Shown here: in pieces, positions 50,721 to 58,468 of the stretch | How the letters are laid out: each line of letters opens with the position of its first letter | Position numbering within the stretch: position 1 is the first letter of the stretch | NCBI GenBank assembly: GCA_003243455.1 | Contig: QFQS01000002.1 | Location: 434,001 to 498,000 of the forward strand | From: Cereibacter sphaeroides | GTDB lineage: Bacteria > Pseudomonadota > Alphaproteobacteria > Rhodobacterales > Rhodobacteraceae | Length of the DNA: 64,000 nt | Direction: 5' to 3' | Notes under the pieces: generated by a model | What the model was told of the DNA's origin: nothing | The model's database searches: none | What the model saw: only the letters and a program-made list of their open reading frames with translations | Program-made: the position numbers and the translations under genes

Positions 50721-51308
50721 TTAGGCCATTGACGCGACGCGGTCGTGGCAATGGCAGGTCACCAGGTGGTCGTTGACCAAGCCCGTTGCCTGAAGAAAGG
50801 CATAGACGATGGTCGGACCGACGAAGGTCATCCCCTCGGCCTTCAGATCGCGCGAGATGCGGCGGGACAGGTCGGTCTCAGCCGGGATCTGGCCGTGACG
50901 GTCGAAACGGTTCTGCACCGCCTTGCCGTCGACATAGCGCCAGATGAAATTCGCGAACCCCTCGCGCTGTTCTATCGTCTGCCAGATGTGAGCCGAGCGG
51001 ATCGCGGCCTCGATCTTGCCGCGGTGGCGGACGATGCCGGTATCTGCCAGAAGCCGCTGGACCTCGGGCTCGCCCCATGTCGCCACCACGTTCGGGTCGA
51101 ACCCGGCGAAGGCCGCGCGAAAGCTGTCGCGCTTGCGGAGGATGGTGATCCAGGCGAGTCCTGCCTGGAAACCGTCAAGGACCAGCTTTTCCCACAAGGC
51201 ACGGCTGTCACGCTCCGGCACACCCCATTCATCGTCGTGATAGGCGATGTAAAGCGGTTCAGTACCGCACCAGGGGCAGCGGCCTGTGGTTGTATCCTGA
51301 TCGGTCAT
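50721..51308 (-). CDS. tag: DNA-3-methyladenine glycosylase I
   Basis: 195 aa. Removes 3-methyladenine from alkylated DNA. Family blocks: RCPWCGTEPLYIAYHDDEWG, LWEKLVLDGFQAGLAWITIL, GFDPNVVATWGEPEV, MTFVGPTIVYAFLQATGLVN and the C-terminal CHCHD. These supply the zinc-binding Cys/His set and the catalytic Glu (in the LDGFQAGLAW helix). It converges on the thioredoxin gene, 3 bases between stops. Confidence 0.95.
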   Translation of the reverse strand: MTDQDTTTGRCPWCGTEPLYIAYHDDEWGVPERDSRALWEKLVLDGFQAGLAWITILRKRDSFRAAFAGFDPNVVATWGEPEVQRLLADTGIVRHRGKIEAAIRSAHIWQTIEQREGFANFIWRYVDGKAVQNRFDRHGQIPAETDLSRRISRDLKAEGMTFVGPTIVYAFLQATGLVNDHLVTCHCHDRVASMA

Positions 51309-51411
51309 GGGAACTCCGGCAGTTTAGACGCAATTAGAACAAAATAGGAATATTAACGGCAGCTTTACCCTTGCTGCCGCAGCATGTCGAGCAGGACGCG
51401 AGGAGTCTTGC

Positions 51412-52248
51412 ATGGCGGATATATGGCTGGATGTGACCGGGGCGAGCGATTTTGCGGCCAGTCCGCTGGATATCGCCATTCTGGAGAATGACCGCGCAAC
51501 GATCTCTCTAGTGCGCGAGGCGCTGCAGAAACGGCGCGTGATGCTGGCCTATCAGCCGGTCATGCGAGGGAATGACCTGACGCAGGTGGCTTTTCACGAA
51601 GGGCTGGTGCGGCTGACCGACGAAACGGGGCGGGTGATCCCTGCGCGCGACTTCATGGCGACGGTTGAGACGACCGAGATCGGTCGCCTGATCGACTGCG
51701 CCGCGCTGGAACTGGGGCTGGAGACGCTGCGGCGTGAACCGGCAATCAGGCTGTCCATCAACATGTCGGCGCGGTCGATCGGCTATCCGCGCTGGACCGA
51801 GATTCTGCGCCATGGGCTTGCCGCAGATGACACGGCGGGAGAGCGGCTGATCCTTGAGATTACCGAAAGCTCGGCCATGCTGATGCCCGAGATCGTGACA
51901 ACCTTCATGGCCGAGTTGCAGCGCAAGGGTATCTCTTTCGCGCTGGATGATTTCGGTTCGGGCTATACCGCCTTTCGCTATTTCCGCGAGTTTTTCTTCG
52001 ACATCGTCAAGATCGACGGCCAGTTCATTCGAGGCGTGGCGCGCGATCCCGACAGTCAGGTGCTGACGCAGGCGCTGCTGATGATTGCGCGGCAATTCGA
52101 CATGTTCGCCGTCGCCGAAGAGGTCGAGACGCCAGAGGACGCGGCGTGGTTGCAGGAACAGGGGGTCGATTTCCTGCAGGGTTATCTGTTCGGCCTGCCG
52201 ACGACCACGCCCGTCTGGTCGGATGTCGCGGCGCGCCAAAGCGCCTGA
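51412..52248 (+). CDS. EAL domain protein (c-di-GMP phosphodiesterase-like)
   Basis: 278 aa, a single EAL domain with no GGDEF or sensor part. Key residues are present: Glu63 (the motif reads EGL instead of EAL), Asn117 (INMSARS), Glu149 (LEITES), Asp179-Asp180 (LDDFGSGY), Lys200 (VKIDGQF) and the Glu pair in AEEVET, where the usual Gly is Glu237. So metal and substrate contacts are mostly intact, and activity is plausible but not certain. Cytosolic. Preceded by a 103-base divergent region shared with tag. Confidence 0.88.
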   Translation: MADIWLDVTGASDFAASPLDIAILENDRATISLVREALQKRRVMLAYQPVMRGNDLTQVAFHEGLVRLTDETGRVIPARDFMATVETTEIGRLIDCAALELGLETLRREPAIRLSINMSARSIGYPRWTEILRHGLAADDTAGERLILEITESSAMLMPEIVTTFMAELQRKGISFALDDFGSGYTAFRYFREFFFDIVKIDGQFIRGVARDPDSQVLTQALLMIARQFDMFAVAEEVETPEDAAWLQEQGVDFLQGYLFGLPTTTPVWSDVAARQSA

Positions 52249-52257
52249 ACCCGGTGC

Positions 52258-52278
52258 GGCAGGTGTTCGCAACCTGCC
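52258..52278 (+). terminator. Hairpin after the EAL gene
   Basis: 7-bp stem GGCAGGT / ACCTGCC (52258-52264, 52272-52278) with a 7-base loop, 10 bases after the stop. No strong T run follows. Confidence 0.45.
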
Positions 52279-52395
52279 CGGGATTTACGCCTTTCACTTG
52301 ACGCTGCCGATGCATTGTCCATGCTGCAGCGCGACGGGGCGGCGCCGACGGGGTGGCGTGGCGATCCCGCATCGGCCTGATAGAGGACCTTCGCA

Positions 52396-53571
52396 ATGAC
52401 CAATGTCGTAATCGTCTCGGCGGCGCGTACCGCTGTGGGAAGCTTCAACGGCGCCTTCGCCAATACGCCTGCGCATGACCTGGGCAAGACGGTCATCGAG
52501 GCCGTGGTCGAGCGTGCCGGCATCGACAAGGGTGAGGTGTCGCAGACGATCCTTGGCCAGGTGCTGTCGGCCGGTCAGGGCCAGAACCCGGCCCGTCAGG
52601 CGCATATCAACGCCGGTCTGCCGATCGAAAGCGCGGCCTGGGGTATCAACCAGGTGTGCGGCTCGGGCCTGCGCGCCGTGGCGCTGGGTGCCCAGCATGT
52701 GCAGTTGGGAGATGCCGCTATCGTTGTGGCGGGTGGGCAGGAAAGCATGAGCCTTTCTCCCCATGTCGCGCACCTGCGTGCGGGCCAGAAAATGGGCGAC
52801 ATGAAGTTCGTCGACTCGATGATCAAGGACGGCCTCTGGGATGCCTTCAACGGCTACCACATGGGCCAGACCGCCGAGAACGTCGCGACCCAGTGGCAGA
52901 TCAGCCGCGAGATGCAGGACGAATTCGCGGTGAAAAGCCAGAACAAGGCCGAAGCAGCGCAGAAGGCCGGCAAGTTCGTGGATGAGATCGTGCCCTTCGT
53001 GGTTTCGACCCGCAAAGGCGACATCACGGTGGATGCCGACGAATACATCCGCCACGGCGCGACCATCGAGGCGATGCAAAAGCTGAAGCCCGCCTTCGCC
53101 AAGGACGGCAGCGTCACCGCCGCCAACGCGAGTGGTCTGAACGACGGTGCGGCTGCGGTCCTGCTGATGAGCGCGGCCGATGCCGAAAAGCGTGGGCTGC
53201 AGCCGCTGGCGCGGATTGCCTCTTTCGCCACCGTTGGCCTGGACCCCTCGATCATGGGCGTCGGCCCGATCTATGCCAGCCGTGCCGCGCTGGAAAAGGC
53301 GGGCTGGAAGGCGTCGGATCTGGATCTGGTCGAGGCGAACGAGGCTTTTGCCGCGCAGGCCTGTGCCGTGAACAAGGACATGGGCTGGGATCCGTCGATC
53401 GTGAACGTCAACGGCGGCGCGATTGCCATCGGCCACCCGATTGGCGCGAGCGGAGCGCGCATCCTGAACACGCTGCTGTTCGAGATGAAGCGCCGCGATG
53501 CGAAGAAGGGGCTTGCCACGCTGTGCATCGGCGGTGGCATGGGCGTTGCCATGTGCCTTGAACGCGCCTGA
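52396..53571 (+). CDS. phaA: Acetyl-CoA C-acetyltransferase (beta-ketothiolase)
   Basis: 391 aa. Condenses two acetyl-CoA to acetoacetyl-CoA. Catalytic Cys88 (NQVCGSGLRAV), the His in GGAIAIGHPIGASGARI and the second Cys in LCIGGGMG are present, with EANEAFAAQ between. phaB follows in the same direction after a terminator-like hairpin, so the pair supplies (R)-3-hydroxybutyryl-CoA for polyhydroxybutyrate. The synthase phaC is not in the window. Confidence 0.96.
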   Translation: MTNVVIVSAARTAVGSFNGAFANTPAHDLGKTVIEAVVERAGIDKGEVSQTILGQVLSAGQGQNPARQAHINAGLPIESAAWGINQVCGSGLRAVALGAQHVQLGDAAIVVAGGQESMSLSPHVAHLRAGQKMGDMKFVDSMIKDGLWDAFNGYHMGQTAENVATQWQISREMQDEFAVKSQNKAEAAQKAGKFVDEIVPFVVSTRKGDITVDADEYIRHGATIEAMQKLKPAFAKDGSVTAANASGLNDGAAAVLLMSAADAEKRGLQPLARIASFATVGLDPSIMGVGPIYASRAALEKAGWKASDLDLVEANEAFAAQACAVNKDMGWDPSIVNVNGGAIAIGHPIGASGARILNTLLFEMKRRDAKKGLATLCIGGGMGVAMCLERA

Positions 53572-53590
53572 AAAATCTGACTGTGTCAAA

Positions 53591-53627
53591 GAGTGGCGCG
53601 CAATAATATTGCGCGCCACTCTTCTTA
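53591..53627 (+). terminator. Terminator/attenuator between phaA and phaB
   Basis: A 14-bp perfect stem (53591-53604 with 53608-53621), 3-base loop, then TTCTTAT. It lies 19 bases after the phaA stop and 48 bases before phaB, so it probably reduces read-through from phaA to phaB or protects the phaA mRNA. Confidence 0.8.
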
Positions 53628-53669
53628 TGGATAACTCTATTTCAAGATTCGGGCCGTAGGGAGGGCTTC

Positions 53670-54395
53670 ATGGCAAGGGTGGCTTTGGTAACTGGCGGGT
53701 CGCGCGGTATCGGCGCGGCAATTTCGGTGGCGCTGAAGGCGGCGGGGTATACGGTCGCCGCGAACTATGCCAGCAGCGACGAGGCTGCTGCGGAATTCAC
53801 CAAATCGACGGGGATCAAGACCTACAAATGGTCCGTCGCCGACTATGACGCCTGTGCCGCGGGGATCAAACAGGTCGAAGCCGATCTTGGCCCCATCGAC
53901 ATTCTGGTGAACAACGCCGGGATCACCCGCGACGCCATGTTCCACAAGATGACACCCCAGCAGTGGAAAGAGGTCATCGACACCAACCTGAACGGGTTGT
54001 TCAACATGACCCACCCGCTTTGGTCGGGGATGCGCGACCGCAAATTCGGGCGGGTCATCAGCATTTCGTCGATCAACGGCCAGAAGGGCCAGGCGGGGCA
54101 GGCCAACTATTCCTCGGCCAAGGCGGGTGATCTGGGCTTTACAAAGGCGCTGGCGCAAGAGGGTGCGCGGGCCGGAATTACCGTGAACGCGATCTGCCCA
54201 GGCTATATCGGCACCGAGATGGTGCGCGCCATCGACGAAAAGGTGCTGAACGAGCGGATCATCCCGCAAATCCCGGTGGGCCGCCTGGGTGAGCCGGAAG
54301 AGATTGCGCGCATCGTGGTCTTCCTCGCCTCGGACGATGCCGGGTTCATCACCGGATCGACCGTGACGGCGAACGGCGGGCAGTTCGTGGTCTGA
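53670..54395 (+). CDS. phaB: Acetoacetyl-CoA reductase
   Basis: 241-aa SDR that reduces acetoacetyl-CoA to (R)-3-hydroxybutyryl-CoA with NADPH. MARVALVTGGSRGIGAAIS, NNAGITRDAMFHKMTPQQWK and SSINGQKGQAGQANYSSAKA (Ser, Tyr, Lys) are close to the PhaB consensus, as is the C-terminal STVTANGGQFVV. AGGGAGG lies 9 bases before the ATG. Confidence 0.95.
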   Translation: MARVALVTGGSRGIGAAISVALKAAGYTVAANYASSDEAAAEFTKSTGIKTYKWSVADYDACAAGIKQVEADLGPIDILVNNAGITRDAMFHKMTPQQWKEVIDTNLNGLFNMTHPLWSGMRDRKFGRVISISSINGQKGQAGQANYSSAKAGDLGFTKALAQEGARAGITVNAICPGYIGTEMVRAIDEKVLNERIIPQIPVGRLGEPEEIARIVVFLASDDAGFITGSTVTANGGQFVV

Positions 54396-54403
54396 CGGAC
54401 GTT

Positions 54404-54441
54404 TCTGCCCGGGGTTGCGGCGGGCCGATTTCCCGGGCAGA
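54404..54441 (+). terminator. 10-bp hairpin between phaB and the EamA exporter
   Basis: Perfect arms 54404-54413 and 54432-54441 with an 18-base loop, 8 bases after phaB and 9 bases before the GTG of the exporter. It may end the phaB transcript, or act in the leader of the exporter; there is no T tract to decide. Confidence 0.45.
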
Positions 54442-54450
54442 TCATCCTCC

Positions 54451-55332
54451 GTGATAACCAAGACCAAAGCCACCGCAATCGGCTTTACAGCGATCCTGCT
54501 TTGGTCGCTGCTGGCGCTTTTGACCGTGCGCACAGCGCCTGTGCCCCCGTTCCTGCTGACCGCGCTGTGCTTTGCCATCGGCGGCGCCATCGGTCTTGCC
54601 TGGGTGATCTGGTCTGGCGAAGGGGCGGCATTAAGGCGCGTCGGCTGGAAGGTCTACGCCTTCGGCACGGCAGGGCTTTTCGGCTATCACTTCCTGTATT
54701 TCAGCGCCCTGCGCATGGCCCCTGCGGCTGAAGCGGGGCTGATCTCTTACCTCTGGCCTTTGTTCATCGTGCTGTTCTCGGGCCTTCTGCCGGGTGAGCG
54801 GCTGGGGCGTCTGCATGTCATCGGTGCGGTTCTGGCCTTTGCCGGTGTGGCGCTGATCGTGCTGCGCGGCGGGGGCGGGATGACGGCAGAGGCGCTGCCG
54901 GGACTTGGCCTCGCCTTCCTCTGCGCTCTCACATGGTCGGGTTACTCGGTGCTGTCGCGCCGTATTGGCAGGGTTCCCACGGCAACCGTCGCGGTGTTCT
55001 GCATCGCGACCGCGATTTTGTCCGCGCTGGCGCATCTGCTGCTGGAAGAGACCGTCTGGCCGCAAAGCAACATAGGCTGGCTGGCCATCGCCGCCCTTGG
55101 GATCGGCCCGGTGGGAATCGCCTTTTATACCTGGGACGTGGGCATGAAGCAGGGCGACATACAACTTTTGGGCGTCGCGTCCTATGCGGCGCCGCTGCTG
55201 TCGACGCTGGCACTGGTCATGGCGGGTGTTTCACCCGCCACGCCGGTAATCCTTGTTGCTGCTGTGCTGATAACCGCAGGCGCTGCGCTGGCCGCGCGGG
55301 CCAGCGCCATACGTGGGTCTAGGCCTGGCTAA
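54451..55332 (+). CDS. EamA/DMT-family exporter
   Basis: 293 aa, ten hydrophobic segments in two EamA halves. LFGYHFLYFSALRMAPAAEA and LISYLWPLFIVLFSG resemble YddG-type aromatic amino acid exporters, but the substrate is not certain. GTG at 54451 is taken as start because the next residues lead straight into TM1; a TTG at 54415 would add 12 residues. The ribosome site is poor. It overlaps the end of the convergent YdcH-like gene by 14 bases. Confidence 0.85.
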   Translation: MITKTKATAIGFTAILLWSLLALLTVRTAPVPPFLLTALCFAIGGAIGLAWVIWSGEGAALRRVGWKVYAFGTAGLFGYHFLYFSALRMAPAAEAGLISYLWPLFIVLFSGLLPGERLGRLHVIGAVLAFAGVALIVLRGGGGMTAEALPGLGLAFLCALTWSGYSVLSRRIGRVPTATVAVFCIATAILSALAHLLLEETVWPQSNIGWLAIAALGIGPVGIAFYTWDVGMKQGDIQLLGVASYAAPLLSTLALVMAGVSPATPVILVAAVLITAGAALAARASAIRGSRPG

Positions 55333-55486
55333 GGCGTGTGATCTCTTCCTTGAGGCGCAGTTTCTGCTTCTTCATATCGGCAATCTTCAAGGCATCCGTC
55401 GCAGGGCTGCGCTGTGCCTGCTCTACCTGGGTCGAGAGAGTCTCGTGCTTGCGGCGCAGTTCCTGCAGATGCGAAGCAGTCGTCAT
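55319..55486 (-). CDS. YdcH/DUF465 family small helical protein
   Basis: 55 aa, a single helical hairpin: SHLQELRRKHETLSTQVEQA and DALKIADMKKQKLRLKEEI, ending in ITRLSQA, the DUF465 pattern. AGGAGG lies 6 bases before the ATG at 55486, which fixes the start. The role is unknown; it is often a stand-alone gene in alphaproteobacteria. Confidence 0.92.
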   Translation of the reverse strand: MTTASHLQELRRKHETLSTQVEQAQRSPATDALKIADMKKQKLRLKEEITRLSQA

Positions 55487-55591
55487 ATCTGTCCTCCTGT
55501 GAAATGCCTTGTGTAACGATTGCATCACAGAGCTTGAGTCGTGTCATCAAGTCTTGGTGACGATTCACTGTCTACCCACAAAAATTTCAAC

Positions 55592-56347
55592 CTATAGGCG
55601 AGTTATTGCGCAGCCTTCGCGCAAGACTGCCTTTGCTTCGGACGTAAAATCGTCGCCGTCGGCAAGATGCTGCGCGCCCTGATGCAGGACCAGCGGGGAC
55701 AGCAGGCGAAAGGCGGCGCGCCCGCCTTTCCTTGCGCGCAACAGGATCCGAGTCGCGGGCCGGTCCGCGCGCGGAACCAGCGGCAGTACCGAGATCGAGC
55801 CCAGCCGCGCATCGCAGGCCGCCAGCACATCGGACAGCCGCGAGGCCAGGTGAATCATCGTCAGCCAGCCGTTTGGCTGCAGCCGTCGCGCGGCGGCGTC
55901 GAGCCACAGGGCCAGCGGCGTCTCTTCCCGCTGCGCCGCCTCTCGCCCCTCGTCGCGTGCCGCGGTGCCGTCGCCCGAACTGAAGAAGGGCGGGTTCACA
56001 ATCACATGAGCGAAGGGGCGTTTCAGGACTGCGGGCATTGTCGAGAGGTCGCCTTCGACCACCTCTAACCTGATCGCGTTGCGTTCGGCATTGCGCCGGG
56101 CGAGGTCTGCATAACTTGCCTGCCGCTCCAGTCCGGTCAGTTGCAGCCCATCAACCCGCGCGCCAAGGCAAAGGCTTGCCACCCCCGCGCCGCAGCCAAG
56201 CTCCAGCACCGTATCGCCGGGTTTCGCAGGTGCAGCGGCCGCCAACAAAACGGGATCGGTGGCGGCGCGATAGCCCGTCAGCGGTTGCAATATCCGCAGC
56301 CGCCCGCCCAGAAAGCCGTCGTCGCTCAACTCCGCTTCAGCAAACAT
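55592..56347 (-). CDS. TrmN6-like tRNA (adenine-N6) methyltransferase family protein
   Basis: 251 aa, class I SAM methyltransferase. LELGCGAGVASLCLGARV is the SAM-binding loop and VIVNPPFF the NPPF/Y catalytic motif of N6-adenine enzymes. N-terminal GFLGGRLRILQPLTGYRAAT-DP is typical of the TrmN6/YfiC group, which modifies A37 of tRNA1-Val. At the upstream junction the sequence GTGATG permits GTG (56350) or ATG (56347), both overlapping the DUF2007 stop. Confidence 0.88.
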   Translation of the reverse strand: MFAEAELSDDGFLGGRLRILQPLTGYRAATDPVLLAAAAPAKPGDTVLELGCGAGVASLCLGARVDGLQLTGLERQASYADLARRNAERNAIRLEVVEGDLSTMPAVLKRPFAHVIVNPPFFSSGDGTAARDEGREAAQREETPLALWLDAAARRLQPNGWLTMIHLASRLSDVLAACDARLGSISVLPLVPRADRPATRILLRARKGGRAAFRLLSPLVLHQGAQHLADGDDFTSEAKAVLREGCAITRL

Positions 56348-56562
56348 CACTGACTGACGGGCAGGTCGTTGTCGGTCATCACGATACGGGCGCGGTACAG
56401 GTCCTGATCGCGCACCATGATCCGCCGCGGCAAAATGCCAAGCGAGCCTTCAAGGATGCTCATGTGGACGTCCAGCGGAAAGAAAGCTATATCCTCCCCC
56501 GCAAGAAGGGCCGAGGCAAAGGCGATCACCGTAGGATCGCTGGAGCGCAGAAGTTCTTTCAT
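56347..56562 (-). CDS. DUF2007 family small protein
   Basis: 71 aa: MKELLRSSDPTVIAFASALL, then LAGEDIAFFPLDVHMSILEG and IMVRDQDLYRARIVMTDNDL, the ferredoxin-like DUF2007 (putative signal-transducing/PII-like) fold. ATG 56562 gives the canonical start; an ATG four codons earlier is possible. It overlaps the methyltransferase gene, so the two are co-expressed. The 66 bases to the divergent polyprenyl synthase hold both promoters. Confidence 0.9.
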   Translation of the reverse strand: MKELLRSSDPTVIAFASALLAGEDIAFFPLDVHMSILEGSLGILPRRIMVRDQDLYRARIVMTDNDLPVSQ

Positions 56563-56628
56563 GGGGATGCACATTGTCGGCAGGCCGCAGTCTTGTCGAG
56601 CGTCGTGCAACGTCGGTGGGGCGTGTTG

Positions 56629-57630
56629 ATGGGGTTGGACGAAGTAACGGTTAAGCCGCACGAACAGTTGGCCAACTGGCTGGCCAAAGATATGGCGGCA
56701 GTGAATCTGCTGATCCGTGAGCGTATGGCGTCTGAACATGCGCCGCGCATCCCCGAAGTGACGGCCCATCTGGTCGAGGCGGGCGGCAAGCGTCTGCGCC
56801 CGATGCTGACACTGGCGGCTGCGCGGCTGTGTGGCTATGACGGCCCCTTCCATGTGCATCTGGCCGCGACGGTCGAGTTCATCCACACCGCGACGCTGCT
56901 GCATGACGACGTGGTGGACGAAAGCCAGCGGCGGCGCGGGCGGCCTACAGCGAATCTGCTGTGGGACAACAAATCGAGCGTTCTGGTCGGCGACTATCTC
57001 TTCGCGCGGTCCTTCCAGCTGATGGTCGAGACGGGATCGCTGCGCGTGCTCGACATCCTGTCGAACGCTTCGGCGGTGATCGCCGAGGGCGAGGTGCTGC
57101 AACTGACCGCTGCGCAGGATCTGGCGACCGACGAACGCATCTATCTGCAGGTGATCCGCGGCAAGACAGCCGCGCTTTTCTCGGCGGCGACCGAGGCAGG
57201 TGCCGTGATCGCAGGCGCGCAAGAGGATGTGGTGTTGGCGCTGCGCGACTATGGCGATGCCCTGGGGATTGCTTTCCAGATTGTCGATGACTTGTTGGAT
57301 TATGGCGGCACCAGCGCCGAGATCGGAAAGAACACCGGCGATGACTTCCGCGAACGCAAGGTGACGCTGCCGGTGATCAAGGCCGTGGCAATGGCCGATG
57401 CCGAAGAGCGCGTATTTTGGGCCCGGGTGATCGAACAGGGCCAGCAAGACGAAGGCGACCTAGCGCGAGCCTTGGCGATCATGTCGCGCCACGGCGCAAT
57501 GGAGGCGGCGCGAACCGACGCGCTGGCCTGGTCCGCACGGGCTCGGGCGGCGCTTGCGGGGCTGCCCGACCACCCCCTCAAGGCGATGCTGGACGATCTG
57601 GCGGATTTCGTGGTCGAACGGATCAGCTAG
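56629..57630 (+). CDS. Polyprenyl diphosphate synthase (octa/decaprenyl, ubiquinone side chain)
   Basis: 333 aa. Long-chain trans-prenyltransferase that extends farnesyl diphosphate for the ubiquinone tail. First Asp-rich motif LLHDDVVDE (Asp93, Asp94, Asp97), second QIVDDLLDYGG, plus GGKRLRPML (52-60) and GKNTGDDFRERKVTLP. Chain length cannot be read directly, but decaprenyl (C50) is usual in Rhodobacteraceae. ATG 56629 preferred over the upstream GTG/TTG and the long antisense extension. Its end overlaps ispE (convergent) by 8 bases. Confidence 0.94.
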   Translation: MGLDEVTVKPHEQLANWLAKDMAAVNLLIRERMASEHAPRIPEVTAHLVEAGGKRLRPMLTLAAARLCGYDGPFHVHLAATVEFIHTATLLHDDVVDESQRRRGRPTANLLWDNKSSVLVGDYLFARSFQLMVETGSLRVLDILSNASAVIAEGEVLQLTAAQDLATDERIYLQVIRGKTAALFSAATEAGAVIAGAQEDVVLALRDYGDALGIAFQIVDDLLDYGGTSAEIGKNTGDDFRERKVTLPVIKAVAMADAEERVFWARVIEQGQQDEGDLARALAIMSRHGAMEAARTDALAWSARARAALAGLPDHPLKAMLDDLADFVVERIS

Positions 57631-58468
57631 AAGGCTGCAAGCCCGCCGCCTCGACCCACCAACCGGGTTCCGCTGCGCGGATGGCCTCTGCCGCAAGCTT
57701 CGCCTGCCGCAAATCCTGGAACAGACCAAAGCAGGTCGCGCCCGACCCCGACATGCGCGCAAAGCGACAGCCGGGCTGGGCAGTGATCGCTGTGTTGATC
57801 GCGGCAATCACGGGCAACAGTCGTATCGCCGGGGCCTCCAGATCATTGCGGGTCTGCTGAAGGAAACCGATCAGGTCATCCAGCGTGGCAAAGTCAGGCA
57901 GTGGGTGTGGCAGCGGCGGGTTATCGCGGCTCTCCAGATGGCCAAACACCGCAGGCGTACTTAATCCCTGCCGGGGATTCACCAGCACGATTCCGGCCTG
58001 CGGCAACGCTCCCAGCGGTTCCAGCACCTCGCCCACTCCCGACATCCGCATGGGCTGCGCGTCCAGACAGACGGGCACATCGGCGCCAAGCCGCAGGACC
58101 GCTTCGCGCCCTAGCAGCGGCACATCCCACAGCGCCGACAGCGCCCGCAGCGCCGCCGCTGCATCCGCCGATCCCCCGCCGATGCCCGAGGCCACCGGCA
58201 GCACCTTGTCCAGACGGATTGCTGCACCGCGTCCGGCCCCCAACAGCCGCGCGGCACGCAGCACAAGGTTGTCATTGCCAGCGGACAAGCCATCCGCTTG
58301 CGGGCCGGTGATCTGCAATGTCAGGTCAGACGCTTCCGTGACCTCGATCCGGTCGCCCACATCGGCAAAGGCGACGAGGCTATCGAGAAGGTGATAGCCG
58401 TCCGGGCGTCGGCCGGTCACATGAAGGCACAGGTTGATCTTGGCCGGCGCAAAGGCGCTAATTGCCAT
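57623..58468 (-). CDS. ispE: 4-diphosphocytidyl-2-C-methyl-D-erythritol kinase
   Basis: 281 aa, GHMP kinase of the MEP isoprenoid pathway. FAPAKINLCLHVTGRRPDGYH at the N-terminus, the glycine-rich LPVASGIGGGSADAA loop and the C-terminal MSGSGATCFGLF are diagnostic. Its start overlaps the TPR gene by 11 bases, while it converges on the polyprenyl synthase, a neighbour of the same pathway. Confidence 0.96.
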   Translation of the reverse strand: MAISAFAPAKINLCLHVTGRRPDGYHLLDSLVAFADVGDRIEVTEASDLTLQITGPQADGLSAGNDNLVLRAARLLGAGRGAAIRLDKVLPVASGIGGGSADAAAALRALSALWDVPLLGREAVLRLGADVPVCLDAQPMRMSGVGEVLEPLGALPQAGIVLVNPRQGLSTPAVFGHLESRDNPPLPHPLPDFATLDDLIGFLQQTRNDLEAPAIRLLPVIAAINTAITAQPGCRFARMSGSGATCFGLFQDLRQAKLAAEAIRAAEPGWWVEAAGLQPSS

